Source of the DNA: Lachnospiraceae bacterium C7
GTDB lineage: Bacteria; Bacillota; Clostridia; Lachnospirales; Lachnospiraceae
Assembly (NCBI GenBank): GCA_900113385.1
Contig: FOPE01000005.1
Location: forward strand, 1-64,000
DNA length: 64,000 bases
Reading direction: 5' to 3'
Shown: positions 44,316-55,951 of the stretch, in pieces
Layout of the letters: each line of letters starts with the position of its first letter
How positions within the stretch are numbered: position 1 is the first letter of the stretch
The notes under the pieces: model-generated
Seen by the model: the letters and a program-made list of their open reading frames with translations, nothing else
Told to the model about the DNA's origin: nothing
The model's database searches: none
Program-made: the position numbers and the translations under genes

Positions 44316-45376
44316 TGGAAAAAATATTAACTATATTAATAGTGAGCATCATACTTATTGCATTAATCGCTTTTACCGCAGGGTTAACTGTGGTAAAAGT
44401 GGTTTTTAAAAAAACATTTGCATCATTTAAATATGATCCATATGTGGCAATTGCAAGGTATGATTTTTATGAGAACGAGCTACACAGAGAGCTCGTTAAT
44501 TTTGAATCCGGGAAAAATATATTACAAGGATATTTTTACAAAGGTAAAAATAAAGATAGTGTAACAAATAATAAATTAATAGTTTTTTCTCATGGAATTT
44601 GGTCAGGTCATGAAGACTACATGACCTTATTGAAGTGGTTTATAGATCATGGAATGAGTGTATTTGCTTATGATTACACAGCTTATAACAATAGTAAAGG
44701 CTATTCAGCAAAAGGATTACCACAATCAATGCTAGATTTGAATTGTGCTCTTGATTTTATTGAAAAAGATAAAGAATTATCTAAGTACGAGATATGTTTG
44801 TTAGGTCATAGTTGGGGAGCTTATGCTTCAACTGCTGTTTTAAAATTCAAACATAACATAAGTAAAGTTGTGGCCATGTCTGGATTTGATAGTCCTTTAG
44901 AAATTTCAATGTCAACAGCAAGCAAACTTTTAGGTACGCAATCAGCATTGTTGAAACCATTTGTAAAGGCTGAGAACAAGAGGATTTTTGGTAAACAAGC
45001 GAATGTAAAGGCTACCGATTCAATTAATTCTTCAGAGGTACCAGTATTAATTATACATGGTGCAGGAGATAAATTTATAGAATATGATAAAACAGCACTA
45101 ATAGCTAAAAAAGATGAAATTACAAATCCTAATGTTTCCTATTATACAATTAATAAAGAAAAAATAGATAACCATAATTCATATATCAATAATGTTGAGG
45201 CTGCAACTTACATAGAAGAGATTGTGGCAGATTTTAAAGAGTTAGAAAAGCAATATGGTAAGGAAGGCGTTCCAAAGGACGTGAAGGATAAATTTTTCGA
45301 AGATATAGATAGAAATAAATCAAATCAAGCTAATGTAGAATTATGTCAAAGAATTTATGATTTCATAATAGTATAG
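44315..45376 (+). CDS. Alpha/beta hydrolase with N-terminal membrane anchor
   Basis: A hydrophobic helix at residues 4-25 anchors the protein, with the enzyme probably outside the cell. The fold is clear: LIVFSHGIWSGHEDYM for the oxyanion region, nucleophile Ser in LLGHSWGAYAS, Asp in HGAGDKFIEYD and a candidate His in DNHNSYINNVE. The C-terminal 60 residues are helical and charged. It shares one base with the transporter ATPase stop (TAATG), so it is co-translated with it. The substrate is unknown; cleavage of a compound whose product is then imported is one possibility. Confidence 0.82.
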   Translation: MEKILTILIVSIILIALIAFTAGLTVVKVVFKKTFASFKYDPYVAIARYDFYENELHRELVNFESGKNILQGYFYKGKNKDSVTNNKLIVFSHGIWSGHEDYMTLLKWFIDHGMSVFAYDYTAYNNSKGYSAKGLPQSMLDLNCALDFIEKDKELSKYEICLLGHSWGAYASTAVLKFKHNISKVVAMSGFDSPLEISMSTASKLLGTQSALLKPFVKAENKRIFGKQANVKATDSINSSEVPVLIIHGAGDKFIEYDKTALIAKKDEITNPNVSYYTINKEKIDNHNSYINNVEAATYIEEIVADFKELEKQYGKEGVPKDVKDKFFEDIDRNKSNQANVELCQRIYDFIIV

Positions 45377-45377
45377 C

Positions 45378-45408
45378 AAAAACCCTAGGGTATAGGCCCT
45401 AGGGTTTT
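45378..45408. terminator. Bidirectional terminator between the hydrolase gene and eno
   Basis: AAAACCCTAGGG pairs with CCCTAGGGTTTT around a short loop. T runs follow on the plus strand (GGTTTTGAGTTTT) and on the minus strand (complement of CAAAAACC). Confidence 0.82.
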
Positions 45409-45489
45409 GAGTTTTGCTAGAAATTTTTATATCTAACATAATTTTGTATAAGAAAGAATTTGAAAAATCAAATCAGTGAGATTATCTAA

Positions 45490-46815
<1,326 letters not shown>

Positions 46816-46850
46816 TCAATCAATTTTTATAACATATATTTATATTCAAT

Positions 46851-46877
46851 GGTTAGACTGATCTAACCGAAATTATA
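46851..46877 (-). promoter_or_regulatory. Putative operator and -10 box of eno
   Basis: The palindrome GGTTAGA-N4-TCTAACC (46851-46868) lies four bases downstream of a minus-strand TATAAT (46877-46872). A protein bound there would cover the transcription start. No -35 box is clear. Confidence 0.45.
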
Positions 46878-46995
46878 ATAACATTACTTTTGAAAAAAAA
46901 CAAGAGATAAACTATAAAAAAATTATAAAATTTACATAATTAATGATAAAAAATTATCAATTGTCTAAAAAATTCTTCGTCTAGTGGATTTTGTG

Positions 46996-47109
46996 GATTC
47001 AATAAACAAGTGATTTAATAAGTAATAAATTCGATAAGCAAGTGATTCAATAAGTAATAAATTCGATAAGCAAGTGATTCAATAAGCAATAAATTCAATA
47101 AGCAAGGGA
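46996..47109. repeat. 32-bp tandem repeat, about 3.5 copies
   Basis: The unit AATAAATTCGATAAGCAAGT plus GATTCAATAAGT is repeated head to tail, with nearly identical middle copies and a degraded one at each end. There are no spacers, so it is not CRISPR. The rest of the eno to activase gap (46878-46995) is AT-rich with nothing recognised. Confidence 0.75.
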
Positions 47110-47117
47110 TATAGTTA

Positions 47118-47163
47118 AGAAAAACTTACCCCCGCCTTAGGTAAATCCCAGGCGGGGGTAAGT
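47118..47163 (-). terminator. Strong terminator of the activase gene
   Basis: ACTTACCCCCGCCT (47124-47137) pairs perfectly with AGGCGGGGGTAAGT (47150-47163). On the minus strand it is followed by TTTTTCTT. Confidence 0.88.
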
Positions 47164-47199
47164 CTTGAATTTAAATAAATGCAATATCAATAATTAAAA

Positions 47200-50100
47200 T
47201 TATGCTAAATTCTTTGAAGGCTTTTCAGAAGATTTGTTTGTTTCTGTATTATGTGAAGCAATATCAGTTATCTTTTTATCGTTTTCTTCTTGCTTTTTAA
47301 GATTTTTTTGAGCAGTTGAAAGCATAAGTTTAATACGGTTAAGCTGATTTACTTCAGAAGCACCTGGATCAAAATCAATTGCTACAATGTTAGCAGAAGG
47401 GTGCTCACTGCGAATTTTCTTGATAACACCTTTACCAACAATATGGTTAGGAAGACAACCAAATGGTTGTGCACAAATGATATTTTGTGTTCCGTTATCA
47501 ATAAGTTCAAGCATTTCACCAGTTAAGAACCATCCTTCACCAGTTTGGTTACCAACTGAAACAATATGCTTAGAACGGTTAGCTAAATCATCGATGTGAG
47601 CTGGAGCTTCAAAATGTTTACTCTTTTCAAACTCATCTCTAGCGGCTTTACGTAACCATTCAAAGAATTTTATAAGCATATTACTTTTTCGTTTTGCTTT
47701 TTTAGATTCGCCTAAATAATCTGTTTTAAAGTTCTGATTATAGCAACTATAAAGTAAGAAGTCTGTAAGATCTGGTACAACAGCTTCAGCACCTTCTTTT
47801 TCAAGTAGTTCTACAATGTGATTATTAGCAGCAGGTGAGAATTTAACAAGAATTTCACCAACAACACCTACACGAGGTTTTTTAATGTCTTTAAGTGGAA
47901 GTCTATCAAAATCTCTAATTATTTCACGACACATTTTTTCATATCTGTGATGAGAAAGTAATTTAGTATTTCCAATAAACTCAAATACACGTTTTTTCCA
48001 TTTTTCATGCAAAGCATCAGCAGAACCTGGAATTAATTCATATGGACGTGTTCTATATAAGCAACGCATGAAAATATCACCAAATTCAAGAGCATATAAA
48101 CCATGTTGGATAAGCTTTGGAGTAAGTTTGAATCCAGGATTCTTCTCTAAGCCTACCATGTTAATTGAAATTACTGGAACATCTGGATATCCAGCTTTTT
48201 TCAATGCTCTACGGATGAAACCAATATAGTTTGAAGCACGACATCCACCACCAGTCTGTGAAATTAAAATAGCTGTTTTACTCATATCATAATCACCAGA
48301 TAAGACAGTTGTCATAATTTGACCGATTACAAGTAATGAAGGGTAACATGCATCGTTGTTTACATATTTTAATCCTGAGTCTACACAATTTTGTGTAGGA
48401 ATTTCAGGAATAACAAGTTTGTATCCTGCAGCTCTAAACGCAGGTAATAGTAAATCAAAGTGTATTGGTGACATCTGTGGACAGATGATAGTGTAATCCT
48501 TGCGCATCTCTTTAGTAAATACTTTACGTTCATAGTTAGATGGCTTAATAACACGCTTTTCGTTTTTCTTAGCCTTAACACGTAAAGCAGATAGAAGAGA
48601 TCTAACTCTGATTCTTGCTGCACCTAAGTTGTTTACTTCGTCAATTTTTAGACATGTGTATATTTTTCCTGAATTAGATAAAATATCATTTACCTGATCA
48701 GTTGTAACAGCATCTAAACCACATCCAAACGAATTGAGTTGGATTAAGTCTAAGTCATCACGAGTTTTTACAAAGCTTGCAGCTGCATATAATCTTGAGT
48801 GGTACATCCACTGATCCATAACAATTAATGGACGTTCAACATTTCCAAGATGAGAAATTGAGTCTTCTGTTAAAACACATACTCCGTAAGAATTAATAAG
48901 GTCTGGAATACCATGATTGATTTCAGGATCGCAGTGATATGGACGACCAGCAAGAACGATACCGCGTCTACCAGTTTCTTCCATATATTTAAGGACTTCC
49001 TCACCTTTTTTCTGCATATCATGTCTAGCATTAGCAAGTTCATTCCAAGCAGCTACAGTAGCTTCTTTTATTTCATTTTCAGGAATGTTAAATTCTTTTG
49101 TAAAGCAATCTACAAGTTGCTTTTCAGCAGTACTTTCATTTGTAAAGGCAACAAAAGGATTTAAGAAACGCATTTGTCCATTAGTAATTTCTTCAACGTT
49201 ATTTTTGATATTCTCTGAGTATGAAGTTACAATTGGGCAGTTGTAATGATTGTTTGCCTCTGGAAATTCATTACGTTCATAAGGAATTGCAGGATGGAAA
49301 ATAAAGTCAATGTCTTGCTTTAATAACCAAGCTACATGTCCATGTGTAAGTTTCGCAGGGTAACATTCTGATTCACTAGGAATAGAATCAATACCAAGTT
49401 CATATAGCTTTCTTGTTGATTTAGGAGATAAAACAACTCTAAATCCTAATTTCTTAAAGAAAGTTGCCCAAAATGGATAATTTTCGTACATGTTTAATGC
49501 TCTTGGAATACCAACTGTACCACGAGTAGCTTCAGTTACAGTAAGTGGTTCGTATCCAAAAATACGGTTAAGTTTGTATTCGAAAAGATTTGGAATATTA
49601 TCTTTATTTTTTTGTTTACCTAATCCACGTTCACAACGGTTACCAGTAATATAACGACGATTATCGTTAAATTGGTTAATTGTAAGTAAACAGTGGTTTG
49701 TGCATCTTTGACAACGAGCTAATGTTGTCTTATATGTTAATTCATTAATTTTATCAATAGAAAGCATTGATGATGTTTTTTCTTCAGCATCAGCATATCT
49801 TTCTTTTGCAATTAACGCAGCACCGAAAGCACCCATAATACCTGAAATATCAGGACGTGTAACGTGTACATTTGCAATTTTTTCTAAGCTTCGTAAAACT
49901 GCATCGTTATAGAAAGTACCACCTTGAACTACTATGTTTTGTCCTAAATCTTTTGCATCTGATAGTTTAATAACTTTAAATAATGCATTTTTCATTACTG
50001 AATAAGCAAGACCTGCAGAAATATCTGCAACTGTGGCTCCCTCTTTCTGTGCTTGTTTAACTTTTGAATTCATAAATACAGTACATCTTGTACCAAGGTC

Positions 50101-51540
50101 AATTGGATGCTTAGCAAATAAAGCTTCTTTTGCAAAGTCTTGTACAGTAAAGTTGAGAGATTTCGCAAAAGTTTCAATGAATGAACCGCATCCTGAGGAA
50201 CAAGCCTCATTTAATTGTACAGAGTCTACATTTTGATTCTTGATTTTGATGCATTTCATATCTTGACCACCAATATCAAGAATACAGTCTACCTCAGGGT
50301 CAAAAAATGCTGCAGCATAATAATGAGCTACAGTTTCTACTTCGCCTTCATCAAGCATTAAAGCAGCTTTAAGTAAAGCTTCACCATATCCAGTTGAACA
50401 TGAATGCACGATGTGCGCCTTCTCAGGCAAAAGAGAATAAATCTCTTGAATTGATTTAATTGCTGTTGCAAGTGGATTACCGTTATTACTACTATAAAAA
50501 GAGTAGAGTAGGGAACCATCTTCGCCAACTAGAGCAATTTTTGTTGTAGTTGAACCAGCATCAATACCCAAATAGCAGTTACCTTCATATGATGCCAAAT
50601 CAGCAGTTTGAACATGGTTCTCGCCGTGGGCCTTTAAGAAGTTATTATAATCCTCTTCGTTTTCAAAAAGAGGCTCTAGTCGAGCAACTTCAAATTCCAT
50701 TTTAATATCTGAATTAAGAAGTTTTAAAAGTGATTCAAGAGAAGTAGTGTTTTCTTTCTTGTAGTTTAATGCAGAACCAATAGCAGCAAAAAGATGAGAA
50801 TTGTCAAGTAATATCGCATGCTCATCATCTAACTCTAATGTTCTGATAAATGCTTCTCGTAATTCTGACAAGAAGTGAAGTGGACCACCAAGGAATGCTA
50901 CATGTCCTCGAATTGGCTTACCACAAGCAAGGCCACTAATTGTTTGATTTACAACAGCCTGGAAAATAGAAGCTGATAAATCTTCTCTAGTTGCTCCCTC
51001 ATTAATAAGTGGTTGGATATCTGTTTTAGCAAATACACCACATCGAGCGGCAATTGGATAAATTGCCTTGTAGTTTTTTGCATATTCATTTAAACCAGTT
51101 GCATCTGTTTGGATTAAAGAAGCCATCTGGTCGATAAATGAACCAGTACCACCAGCACAAATACCATTCATACGCTGTTCAACATTACCACCTTCGAAGT
51201 AAATGATTTTTGCATCTTCACCACCAAGTTCTATGGCAACATCAGTTTGAGGTGCATAGTGTTGTAATGCTGTAGATACAGCAATAACTTCTTGTGTAAA
51301 TGGTATGTTAAGATGTTTTGCAAGGGTTAAGCCACCTGAACCTGTAATAATAGGAGCAATTATGCAATTGCCGATTTTGTCGTGGGCTTCCTTTATTAAT
51401 GAAGACAATGTTTCTTTTATATTAGCAAAATGTCTTTTGTAATCAGAAAATAATAGGTTGTCATTCTCATCTAAAAGAGCTATTTTGACAGTTGTAGAAC
51501 CAATGTCAATACCTAGTTTGTTTAAAGCTTTGTTATCCAT
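47200..51540 (-). CDS. Large acyl-CoA dehydratase activase (BadF/HgdC type, double ATPase, with DUF2229 and HgdB-like parts)
   Basis: The family activates 2-hydroxyacyl-CoA dehydratases and related reductases by ATP-driven electron transfer. Two ASKHA ATPase domains lie in tandem: [17 protein letters not shown] (residues 9-25) with [13 protein letters not shown], and [17 protein letters not shown] with [11 protein letters not shown] and [13 protein letters not shown], whose cysteines would bind a shared 4Fe-4S cluster. A Cys-rich DUF2229 part follows ([20 protein letters not shown]) and then an HgdB-like region with more cysteines. The start after GGACGGAGG gives 1446 residues; a longer frame to 51594 is unlikely. 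Such giant proteins are common in Clostridia, but their partner enzyme is unknown and none is encoded here. Confidence 0.85.
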   Translation of the reverse strand: MDNKALNKLGIDIGSTTVKIALLDENDNLLFSDYKRHFANIKETLSSLIKEAHDKIGNCIIAPIITGSGGLTLAKHLNIPFTQEVIAVSTALQHYAPQTDVAIELGGEDAKIIYFEGGNVEQRMNGICAGGTGSFIDQMASLIQTDATGLNEYAKNYKAIYPIAARCGVFAKTDIQPLINEGATREDLSASIFQAVVNQTISGLACGKPIRGHVAFLGGPLHFLSELREAFIRTLELDDEHAILLDNSHLFAAIGSALNYKKENTTSLESLLKLLNSDIKMEFEVARLEPLFENEEDYNNFLKAHGENHVQTADLASYEGNCYLGIDAGSTTTKIALVGEDGSLLYSFYSSNNGNPLATAIKSIQEIYSLLPEKAHIVHSCSTGYGEALLKAALMLDEGEVETVAHYYAAAFFDPEVDCILDIGGQDMKCIKIKNQNVDSVQLNEACSSGCGSFIETFAKSLNFTVQDFAKEALFAKHPIDLGTRCTVFMNSKVKQAQKEGATVADISAGLAYSVMKNALFKVIKLSDAKDLGQNIVVQGGTFYNDAVLRSLEKIANVHVTRPDISGIMGAFGAALIAKERYADAEEKTSSMLSIDKINELTYKTTLARCQRCTNHCLLTINQFNDNRRYITGNRCERGLGKQKNKDNIPNLFEYKLNRIFGYEPLTVTEATRGTVGIPRALNMYENYPFWATFFKKLGFRVVLSPKSTRKLYELGIDSIPSESECYPAKLTHGHVAWLLKQDIDFIFHPAIPYERNEFPEANNHYNCPIVTSYSENIKNNVEEITNGQMRFLNPFVAFTNESTAEKQLVDCFTKEFNIPENEIKEATVAAWNELANARHDMQKKGEEVLKYMEETGRRGIVLAGRPYHCDPEINHGIPDLINSYGVCVLTEDSISHLGNVERPLIVMDQWMYHSRLYAAASFVKTRDDLDLIQLNSFGCGLDAVTTDQVNDILSNSGKIYTCLKIDEVNNLGAARIRVRSLLSALRVKAKKNEKRVIKPSNYERKVFTKEMRKDYTIICPQMSPIHFDLLLPAFRAAGYKLVIPEIPTQNCVDSGLKYVNNDACYPSLLVIGQIMTTVLSGDYDMSKTAILISQTGGGCRASNYIGFIRRALKKAGYPDVPVISINMVGLEKNPGFKLTPKLIQHGLYALEFGDIFMRCLYRTRPYELIPGSADALHEKWKKRVFEFIGNTKLLSHHRYEKMCREIIRDFDRLPLKDIKKPRVGVVGEILVKFSPAANNHIVELLEKEGAEAVVPDLTDFLLYSCYNQNFKTDYLGESKKAKRKSNMLIKFFEWLRKAARDEFEKSKHFEAPAHIDDLANRSKHIVSVGNQTGEGWFLTGEMLELIDNGTQNIICAQPFGCLPNHIVGKGVIKKIRSEHPSANIVAIDFDPGASEVNQLNRIKLMLSTAQKNLKKQEENDKKITDIASHNTETNKSSEKPSKNLA

Positions 51541-51760
51541 AAGATTTCCTCCGTCCCCTCTAGATATAAATAAGAAAGGTTTAATTCTAAACAAATTTAA
51601 AAATATTCACGCAATACTACTTATTATACGACAGGAACCCCTAAAAAACAATCATAACAATGAACTTTTTGTGTATAACACCGATTTTCTTTACAACTGT
51701 TTTATTTAATGTTAGTATAAACTAAATGATTATAAATTAATTGAAGAGGAGAAAATTTAT

Positions 51761-52624
51761 ATGAATTGGATGAATAAACTAGAAAGAAAAATACAAAATG
51801 TTGCAATTCCAAACATAACAATGTATTTAGTAATATGTTGTATAGCTGGAAATTTATTTTCGAGATCCTCAAGTCTTTTTATGAAATTTGTAGTGTTTGA
51901 TATGCATAGTATTTTGCATGGACAAATATGGAGATTGGTTTCGTGGATACTTGTTCCAGGTGGAAGTTTTAGCATACTAAATATTATCTTTTTATTGTTC
52001 TTAATTCCGATGGGAAGATCAATTGAAAATATGATAGGAACTGCTAAACTAAATATATTTTTAATAGGTGGATTATTATTAAGTTTAGTATTAGGTATTG
52101 TTCAATATTTTGTTACATTATTAATATTTGGAGTAGGTATTGGACCAAGACTTACGATATATTATGTGCTTATTTCTATATTTATGTTGTTGGGCATTTT
52201 CATGCCAGATGCAACAGCATTAGCAATGTTTATTATCCCTATTAAAATGAAATATATGTTAATTATATATATCATTTCGTTAGTAGCTGAAATGGTATCC
52301 TATGTTCAGGCTGGAATTTTATATGGATTGTTAGGTGCGACCCCAATTTTGTTTTCTTTAATTAATTTAGTAATTTTTTATTTGGGGCTAAAATATCCTA
52401 ATAGTTTTAAACAAGCTAGAAGGAGCAGACAATTTAGGAAAACAGCAGAGAGACAGGGATTTAAAGTTGTTAGACCAGGACAAACAGCAACAAGACACAA
52501 ATGTGCTATTTGTGGTAGAACAGAGTTAGATGATCCTAATTTGACTTTTCGCTATTGTTCAAAGTGTAATGGTAGTTATGAATATTGTAATGAACATCTA
52601 TACACACATGAACATGTAAAATAA
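51761..52624 (+). CDS. Rhomboid-like membrane protein with C-terminal zinc ribbon, probably not a protease
   Basis: Six or so hydrophobic helices span residues 15-205. The loop after the first helix, HGQIWRLVSWILVPGG, and SILNIIFLLFLIPMGRSIENMIGTAKLNIF resemble rhomboids. However, the catalytic G-x-S-G of helix 4 is missing (the region reads GVGIGPRLTIYYVL) and the helix-2 His/Asn are absent. The tail has a zinc-ribbon-like set CAICGRTELDD...YCSKCNGSYEYCNEHLYTH. It is therefore a pseudo-rhomboid that may bind membrane proteins instead of cutting them. GAGGAG precedes the ATG. A BMP-type binding protein gene follows after 23 bases. Confidence 0.65.
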   Translation: MNWMNKLERKIQNVAIPNITMYLVICCIAGNLFSRSSSLFMKFVVFDMHSILHGQIWRLVSWILVPGGSFSILNIIFLLFLIPMGRSIENMIGTAKLNIFLIGGLLLSLVLGIVQYFVTLLIFGVGIGPRLTIYYVLISIFMLLGIFMPDATALAMFIIPIKMKYMLIIYIISLVAEMVSYVQAGILYGLLGATPILFSLINLVIFYLGLKYPNSFKQARRSRQFRKTAERQGFKVVRPGQTATRHKCAICGRTELDDPNLTFRYCSKCNGSYEYCNEHLYTHEHVK

Positions 52625-52647
52625 TAAAGAAATGGAGATTATTTGTA

Positions 52648-53988
52648 ATGAAGAAAATAGTTGGCGCAGTGATTTTAGCGCTAGTTGTTATTGTTTGTGG
52701 TGTTACTTTGTTTTTAAATTTAAGCCACAAGAACAATGGAAGTCAGGCAAGTAACACACAGGAAACAAGTGGTTCAAATACTACTGATTCATCTAAATTG
52801 AAAGTTGGTGTGATATTACCAGGAGATGAAACAGATAGTTACTCACATTCCCAGATCGTTGGAATGAAAAAAATGGCAGAAGAATTAAATATTCCAGAAA
52901 AAGATATTATATGGAAAATTAAAGTTAAAAATAACGATGATTACAAAAGTGCAGTAAGTGATTTGTCATCAAAAGGCTGTAGTTATGTAGTTGTTACAAA
53001 TGATAGATTAGAAAATGCTGTAATTGATAATGCAACAGAATATGAAAATATGAATTTTGTATTTGTAGGCGGAACATCAGCTAAAATTTCTAAATTAAAA
53101 AATGTATATGATGTAGCTCTTAGAGAATATGAAGCAAGATATGTCTCAGGTGTAGTTGCAGGACTTAAGATTAAAGAACTTGCAGAAGCAAATGCTCTTC
53201 AACCAGAGTCATTAGATAATGATAATAATGTAAGAATTGGATACGTAGGTTCGTTTAAAGATGCAAAAACAATTTCTGGATACACAGCATTTTTCTTAGG
53301 CGCTAAATCAGTATATCCACAGATTACAATGGAACTTCAGTATGTTGATGGTAAAAATAAAATAGATGCAGAAGCAACATCAGCCCAACTTTTAATGAGC
53401 CGTGGTTCAGTAATTGTAGCTTATGATACAGATTCACATAGCATTCCTGCAATGGTTCAAATGCAAAAAGACGGTGGTAAACCAGCATTTTGTATTTCAT
53501 CAGATGAGAATCTTAGTGAAGATGCTAAAACAGCTCAACTTGCTGCAGTAGAAGATCAGTGGTCTGTTGTATATAAAGATATCTTTAGTAAGGTTTTAAA
53601 TGGTGAAAAACTTGACAGAGATAAGTCATATGGTTATGCAGAAGGAGCACTTTTAGTATCTGATTTTAGTGAGGAAGCAGCTCCAAATACAAAAGAAACT
53701 GTAGATAGTTTAGAACAGCAGTTTAAAGAAGGAACAATTAAAGTGTTTGATACATCTAAATTTACAGTAGGTGGTAAAGCTCTTTCAAAAGCAACAATTG
53801 ATTTATCATATTATAAATCTGATGATGATGAGGAAGCTTTATTTAAAGGAAAATCTAAAAATGCAATTGTTTCTGAAAATGGCATAACTTATTTTGCTGA
53901 AAGTAAATTTAGAGCAGCACCATACTTTAATTATGTAGTAGATGGTGTTGTTGAACTTGAGGTTTCAGAACCAAATCCAAAAGAATAA
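52648..53988 (+). CDS. BMP-family (PnrA-like) substrate-binding protein
   Basis: Residues 1-27 are a signal anchor (MKKIVGAVILALVVIVCGVTL); a lipobox is not convincing. A Ser/Thr/Asn linker leads to a type I periplasmic-binding fold: LKVGVILPGDETDSYSHSQIVGMKKMAEEL, NFVFVGGTSAK, RIGYVGSFKDAKTISGYTAFFLGAKSV and SVIVAYDTDSHSIP. BMP proteins bind nucleosides for ABC import or signal through receptors. No permease or ATPase of that transporter is next to it, so it is an orphan here, possibly partnering the pseudo-rhomboid just upstream. Confidence 0.8.
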   Translation: MKKIVGAVILALVVIVCGVTLFLNLSHKNNGSQASNTQETSGSNTTDSSKLKVGVILPGDETDSYSHSQIVGMKKMAEELNIPEKDIIWKIKVKNNDDYKSAVSDLSSKGCSYVVVTNDRLENAVIDNATEYENMNFVFVGGTSAKISKLKNVYDVALREYEARYVSGVVAGLKIKELAEANALQPESLDNDNNVRIGYVGSFKDAKTISGYTAFFLGAKSVYPQITMELQYVDGKNKIDAEATSAQLLMSRGSVIVAYDTDSHSIPAMVQMQKDGGKPAFCISSDENLSEDAKTAQLAAVEDQWSVVYKDIFSKVLNGEKLDRDKSYGYAEGALLVSDFSEEAAPNTKETVDSLEQQFKEGTIKVFDTSKFTVGGKALSKATIDLSYYKSDDDEEALFKGKSKNAIVSENGITYFAESKFRAAPYFNYVVDGVVELEVSEPNPKE

Positions 53989-54046
53989 TTACTCTAATTG
54001 ACAAAGTAAGTCACAGAATTTATAATGTCATTATATGGACTTTTAT

Positions 54047-54071
54047 GAGGTTGTTGCAATGCAGCAGCCTC
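54047..54071 (+). terminator. Hairpin after the BMP gene, possible terminator
   Basis: GAGGTTGTTGC pairs with GCAGCAGCCTC (G-T pairs allowed) around AAT. Only GTTTATGTAT follows, so the T tract is poor. Confidence 0.5.
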
Positions 54072-54118
54072 GTTTATGTATATGCCATCATAATGTAAAA
54101 GATGTTTTTGGGTATTAA

Positions 54119-54147
54119 TTGAAATATTACTTCTTTCGATATACTAT
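54119..54147 (+). promoter_or_regulatory. Distal promoter of glnS
   Basis: TTGAAA (54119-54124) and TACTAT (54142-54147), 17 bases apart. An 8-bp inverted repeat (ATCTAGAG with CTCTAGAT, about 54146-54179) follows. Confidence 0.45.
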
Positions 54148-54165
54148 CTAGAGATGTTTATAAAA

Positions 54166-54194
54166 TTGACACTCTAGATAAGCCTAATTATAGC
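54166..54194 (+). promoter_or_regulatory. Proximal promoter of glnS
   Basis: A consensus TTGACA (54166-54171) and TATAGC (54189-54194), 17 bases apart, lie about 40 bases before the ATG. No T-box leader is visible. Confidence 0.5.
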
Positions 54195-54237
54195 ATTACA
54201 GATGGTTTAATTTGTAAGACTAGGAGGACCAGGGACG

Positions 54238-55920
54238 ATGGAAAACGAAGCAGTCTCTAAAAATTTTATTGAGCAGATTATAGAAAAGGATTTAAGCGAA
54301 GGTCATTGTGAGGCCGTTCACACAAGATTCCCACCAGAACCAAACGGTTATTTACATATCGGACATGCTAAATCAATCTTACTAAACTACGGATTAGCAA
54401 AAAAATATAACGGAAAGTTTAATTTACGTTTTGATGACACAAACCCAACAAAGGAAAGAAATGAATTTGTTGAGTCTATCAAAGAAGATGTTAAGTGGCT
54501 TGGCGTAGATTGGGAAGATCGTCTATTTTTTGCTTCTAACTATTTTGATCAGATGTATGAAGCTGCAATTAAGCTTATTAAAAAAGGAAAAGCTTATGTA
54601 TCAGATTTAACAGCAGAAGAAATTAGAGAATACAGAGGAACTTTAACAGAGCCAGGTAAGGAAGATCCTTATAGCAAACGTTCTGTAGAAGAAAACTTAG
54701 AGCTTTTCGAAGGCATGAAAAATGGCGAATTTGAAGATGGTAGTAAAGTATTAAGAGCTCGTATTGATATGTCATCTTCAAATATCAACATGAGAGATCC
54801 AATCATATATCGTGTAGCTAGAATGACACACCACAATACAGGAGACAAGTGGTGCATTTATCCAATGTACGATTTTGCTCATCCAATCGAAGATGCAATT
54901 GAAGGAATTACTCATTCAATTTGTACTCTTGAATTTGAAGATCATAGACCATTGTATGACTGGGTTGTTTCAGAACTCGGATACAAAAAAGGTCCAGATG
55001 ATACTCCAAAACAGATTGAGTTTGCAAAACTTTACTTGACTAATGTTGTAACAGGTAAGAGATATATCAAAAAACTTGTAGAAGATGGAATCGTTGATGG
55101 ATGGGATGATCCAAGACTTGTATCAATTGCAGCATTGAGAAGAAGAGGATTCACTCCAGAATCAATTCAAAAATTTGTAGAGTTATGTGGTATTTCTAAG
55201 GCAAATAGTTCTGTAGACTATGCAATGCTTGAGTATTGTATTCGTGAAGACTTAAAAATGAAAAAACCACGTATGATGGCTGTTTTAAATCCAGTTAAAG
55301 TTGTTATTGATAACTATGAAGAAGGAAAAGTTGAATATTTACCTGTAGTTAACAACATGGAAAACGAAGAACTTGGATCAAGAGAAGTACCATTTACAAA
55401 GGAAATCTACATTGATCGTGAAGATTTCATGGAGAATCCTCCAAAGAAATATTTCCGTATGTATCCTGGTAATGAAGTACGTCTTATGAATGCATATTTT
55501 GTAAAATGTGAGAGCATTGAAAAAGATGAAAATGGTGAAGTATCTGTTATTCACTGTACATATGATCCAGAATCAAAAGGTGGAAATAGCCCAGACGGAA
55601 GAAAAGTTAAAGGTACTATTCAGTGGGTTTCTGCAGAGTATGGTAAAAAGGCAACAGTTAGATTATACGAAAATATTGTTAATGAAGAACTTGGAGTATA
55701 CAAAGAAGACGGAAGCATTAATGTAAATCCAAATTCACTTACAGTATTAGAAAATTGTTATGTAGAACCAGCTCTTATAGAGGCAAAACCTTATGATAGT
55801 TTCCAATTTGTAAGACAAGGTTATTTCTGTGTTGATTCAAAGGATTCAAAAGAAGGACAACCTGTATTTAATAGAATAGTTTCACTTAAGAGCTCATTTA
55901 AGTTACCAAAAAATAATTAA
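54238..55920 (+). CDS. glnS: Glutaminyl-tRNA synthetase
   Basis: It charges tRNA-Gln with glutamine directly. The HIGH box is [10 protein letters not shown] near residue 37, followed by FDDTNPTKE. The DGWDDPRL and [10 protein letters not shown] segments are typical of GlnRS. The KMSKS loop reads VVTGKR, a departure from the VMSKR of E. coli. The C-terminal beta-barrel anticodon domain is complete (560 residues). Most Firmicutes lack GlnRS and use GatCAB instead; Lachnospiraceae are among the exceptions. AGGAGG lies before the ATG. Confidence 0.95.
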   Translation: MENEAVSKNFIEQIIEKDLSEGHCEAVHTRFPPEPNGYLHIGHAKSILLNYGLAKKYNGKFNLRFDDTNPTKERNEFVESIKEDVKWLGVDWEDRLFFASNYFDQMYEAAIKLIKKGKAYVSDLTAEEIREYRGTLTEPGKEDPYSKRSVEENLELFEGMKNGEFEDGSKVLRARIDMSSSNINMRDPIIYRVARMTHHNTGDKWCIYPMYDFAHPIEDAIEGITHSICTLEFEDHRPLYDWVVSELGYKKGPDDTPKQIEFAKLYLTNVVTGKRYIKKLVEDGIVDGWDDPRLVSIAALRRRGFTPESIQKFVELCGISKANSSVDYAMLEYCIREDLKMKKPRMMAVLNPVKVVIDNYEEGKVEYLPVVNNMENEELGSREVPFTKEIYIDREDFMENPPKKYFRMYPGNEVRLMNAYFVKCESIEKDENGEVSVIHCTYDPESKGGNSPDGRKVKGTIQWVSAEYGKKATVRLYENIVNEELGVYKEDGSINVNPNSLTVLENCYVEPALIEAKPYDSFQFVRQGYFCVDSKDSKEGQPVFNRIVSLKSSFKLPKNN

Positions 55921-55951
55921 TTCGTAGAGTTTCACGAAAGAGGGTTGAACA

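Noticed and set aside
47200-51594. Two activase genes fused by assembly error
   Set aside because: Tandem ASKHA domains followed by DUF2229 and an HgdB-like part in one chain are the usual form of this clostridial family.
54100-54237. T-box leader upstream of glnS
   Set aside because: The leader from the proximal promoter is only about 40 bases, with no T-box sequence or antiterminator pair.
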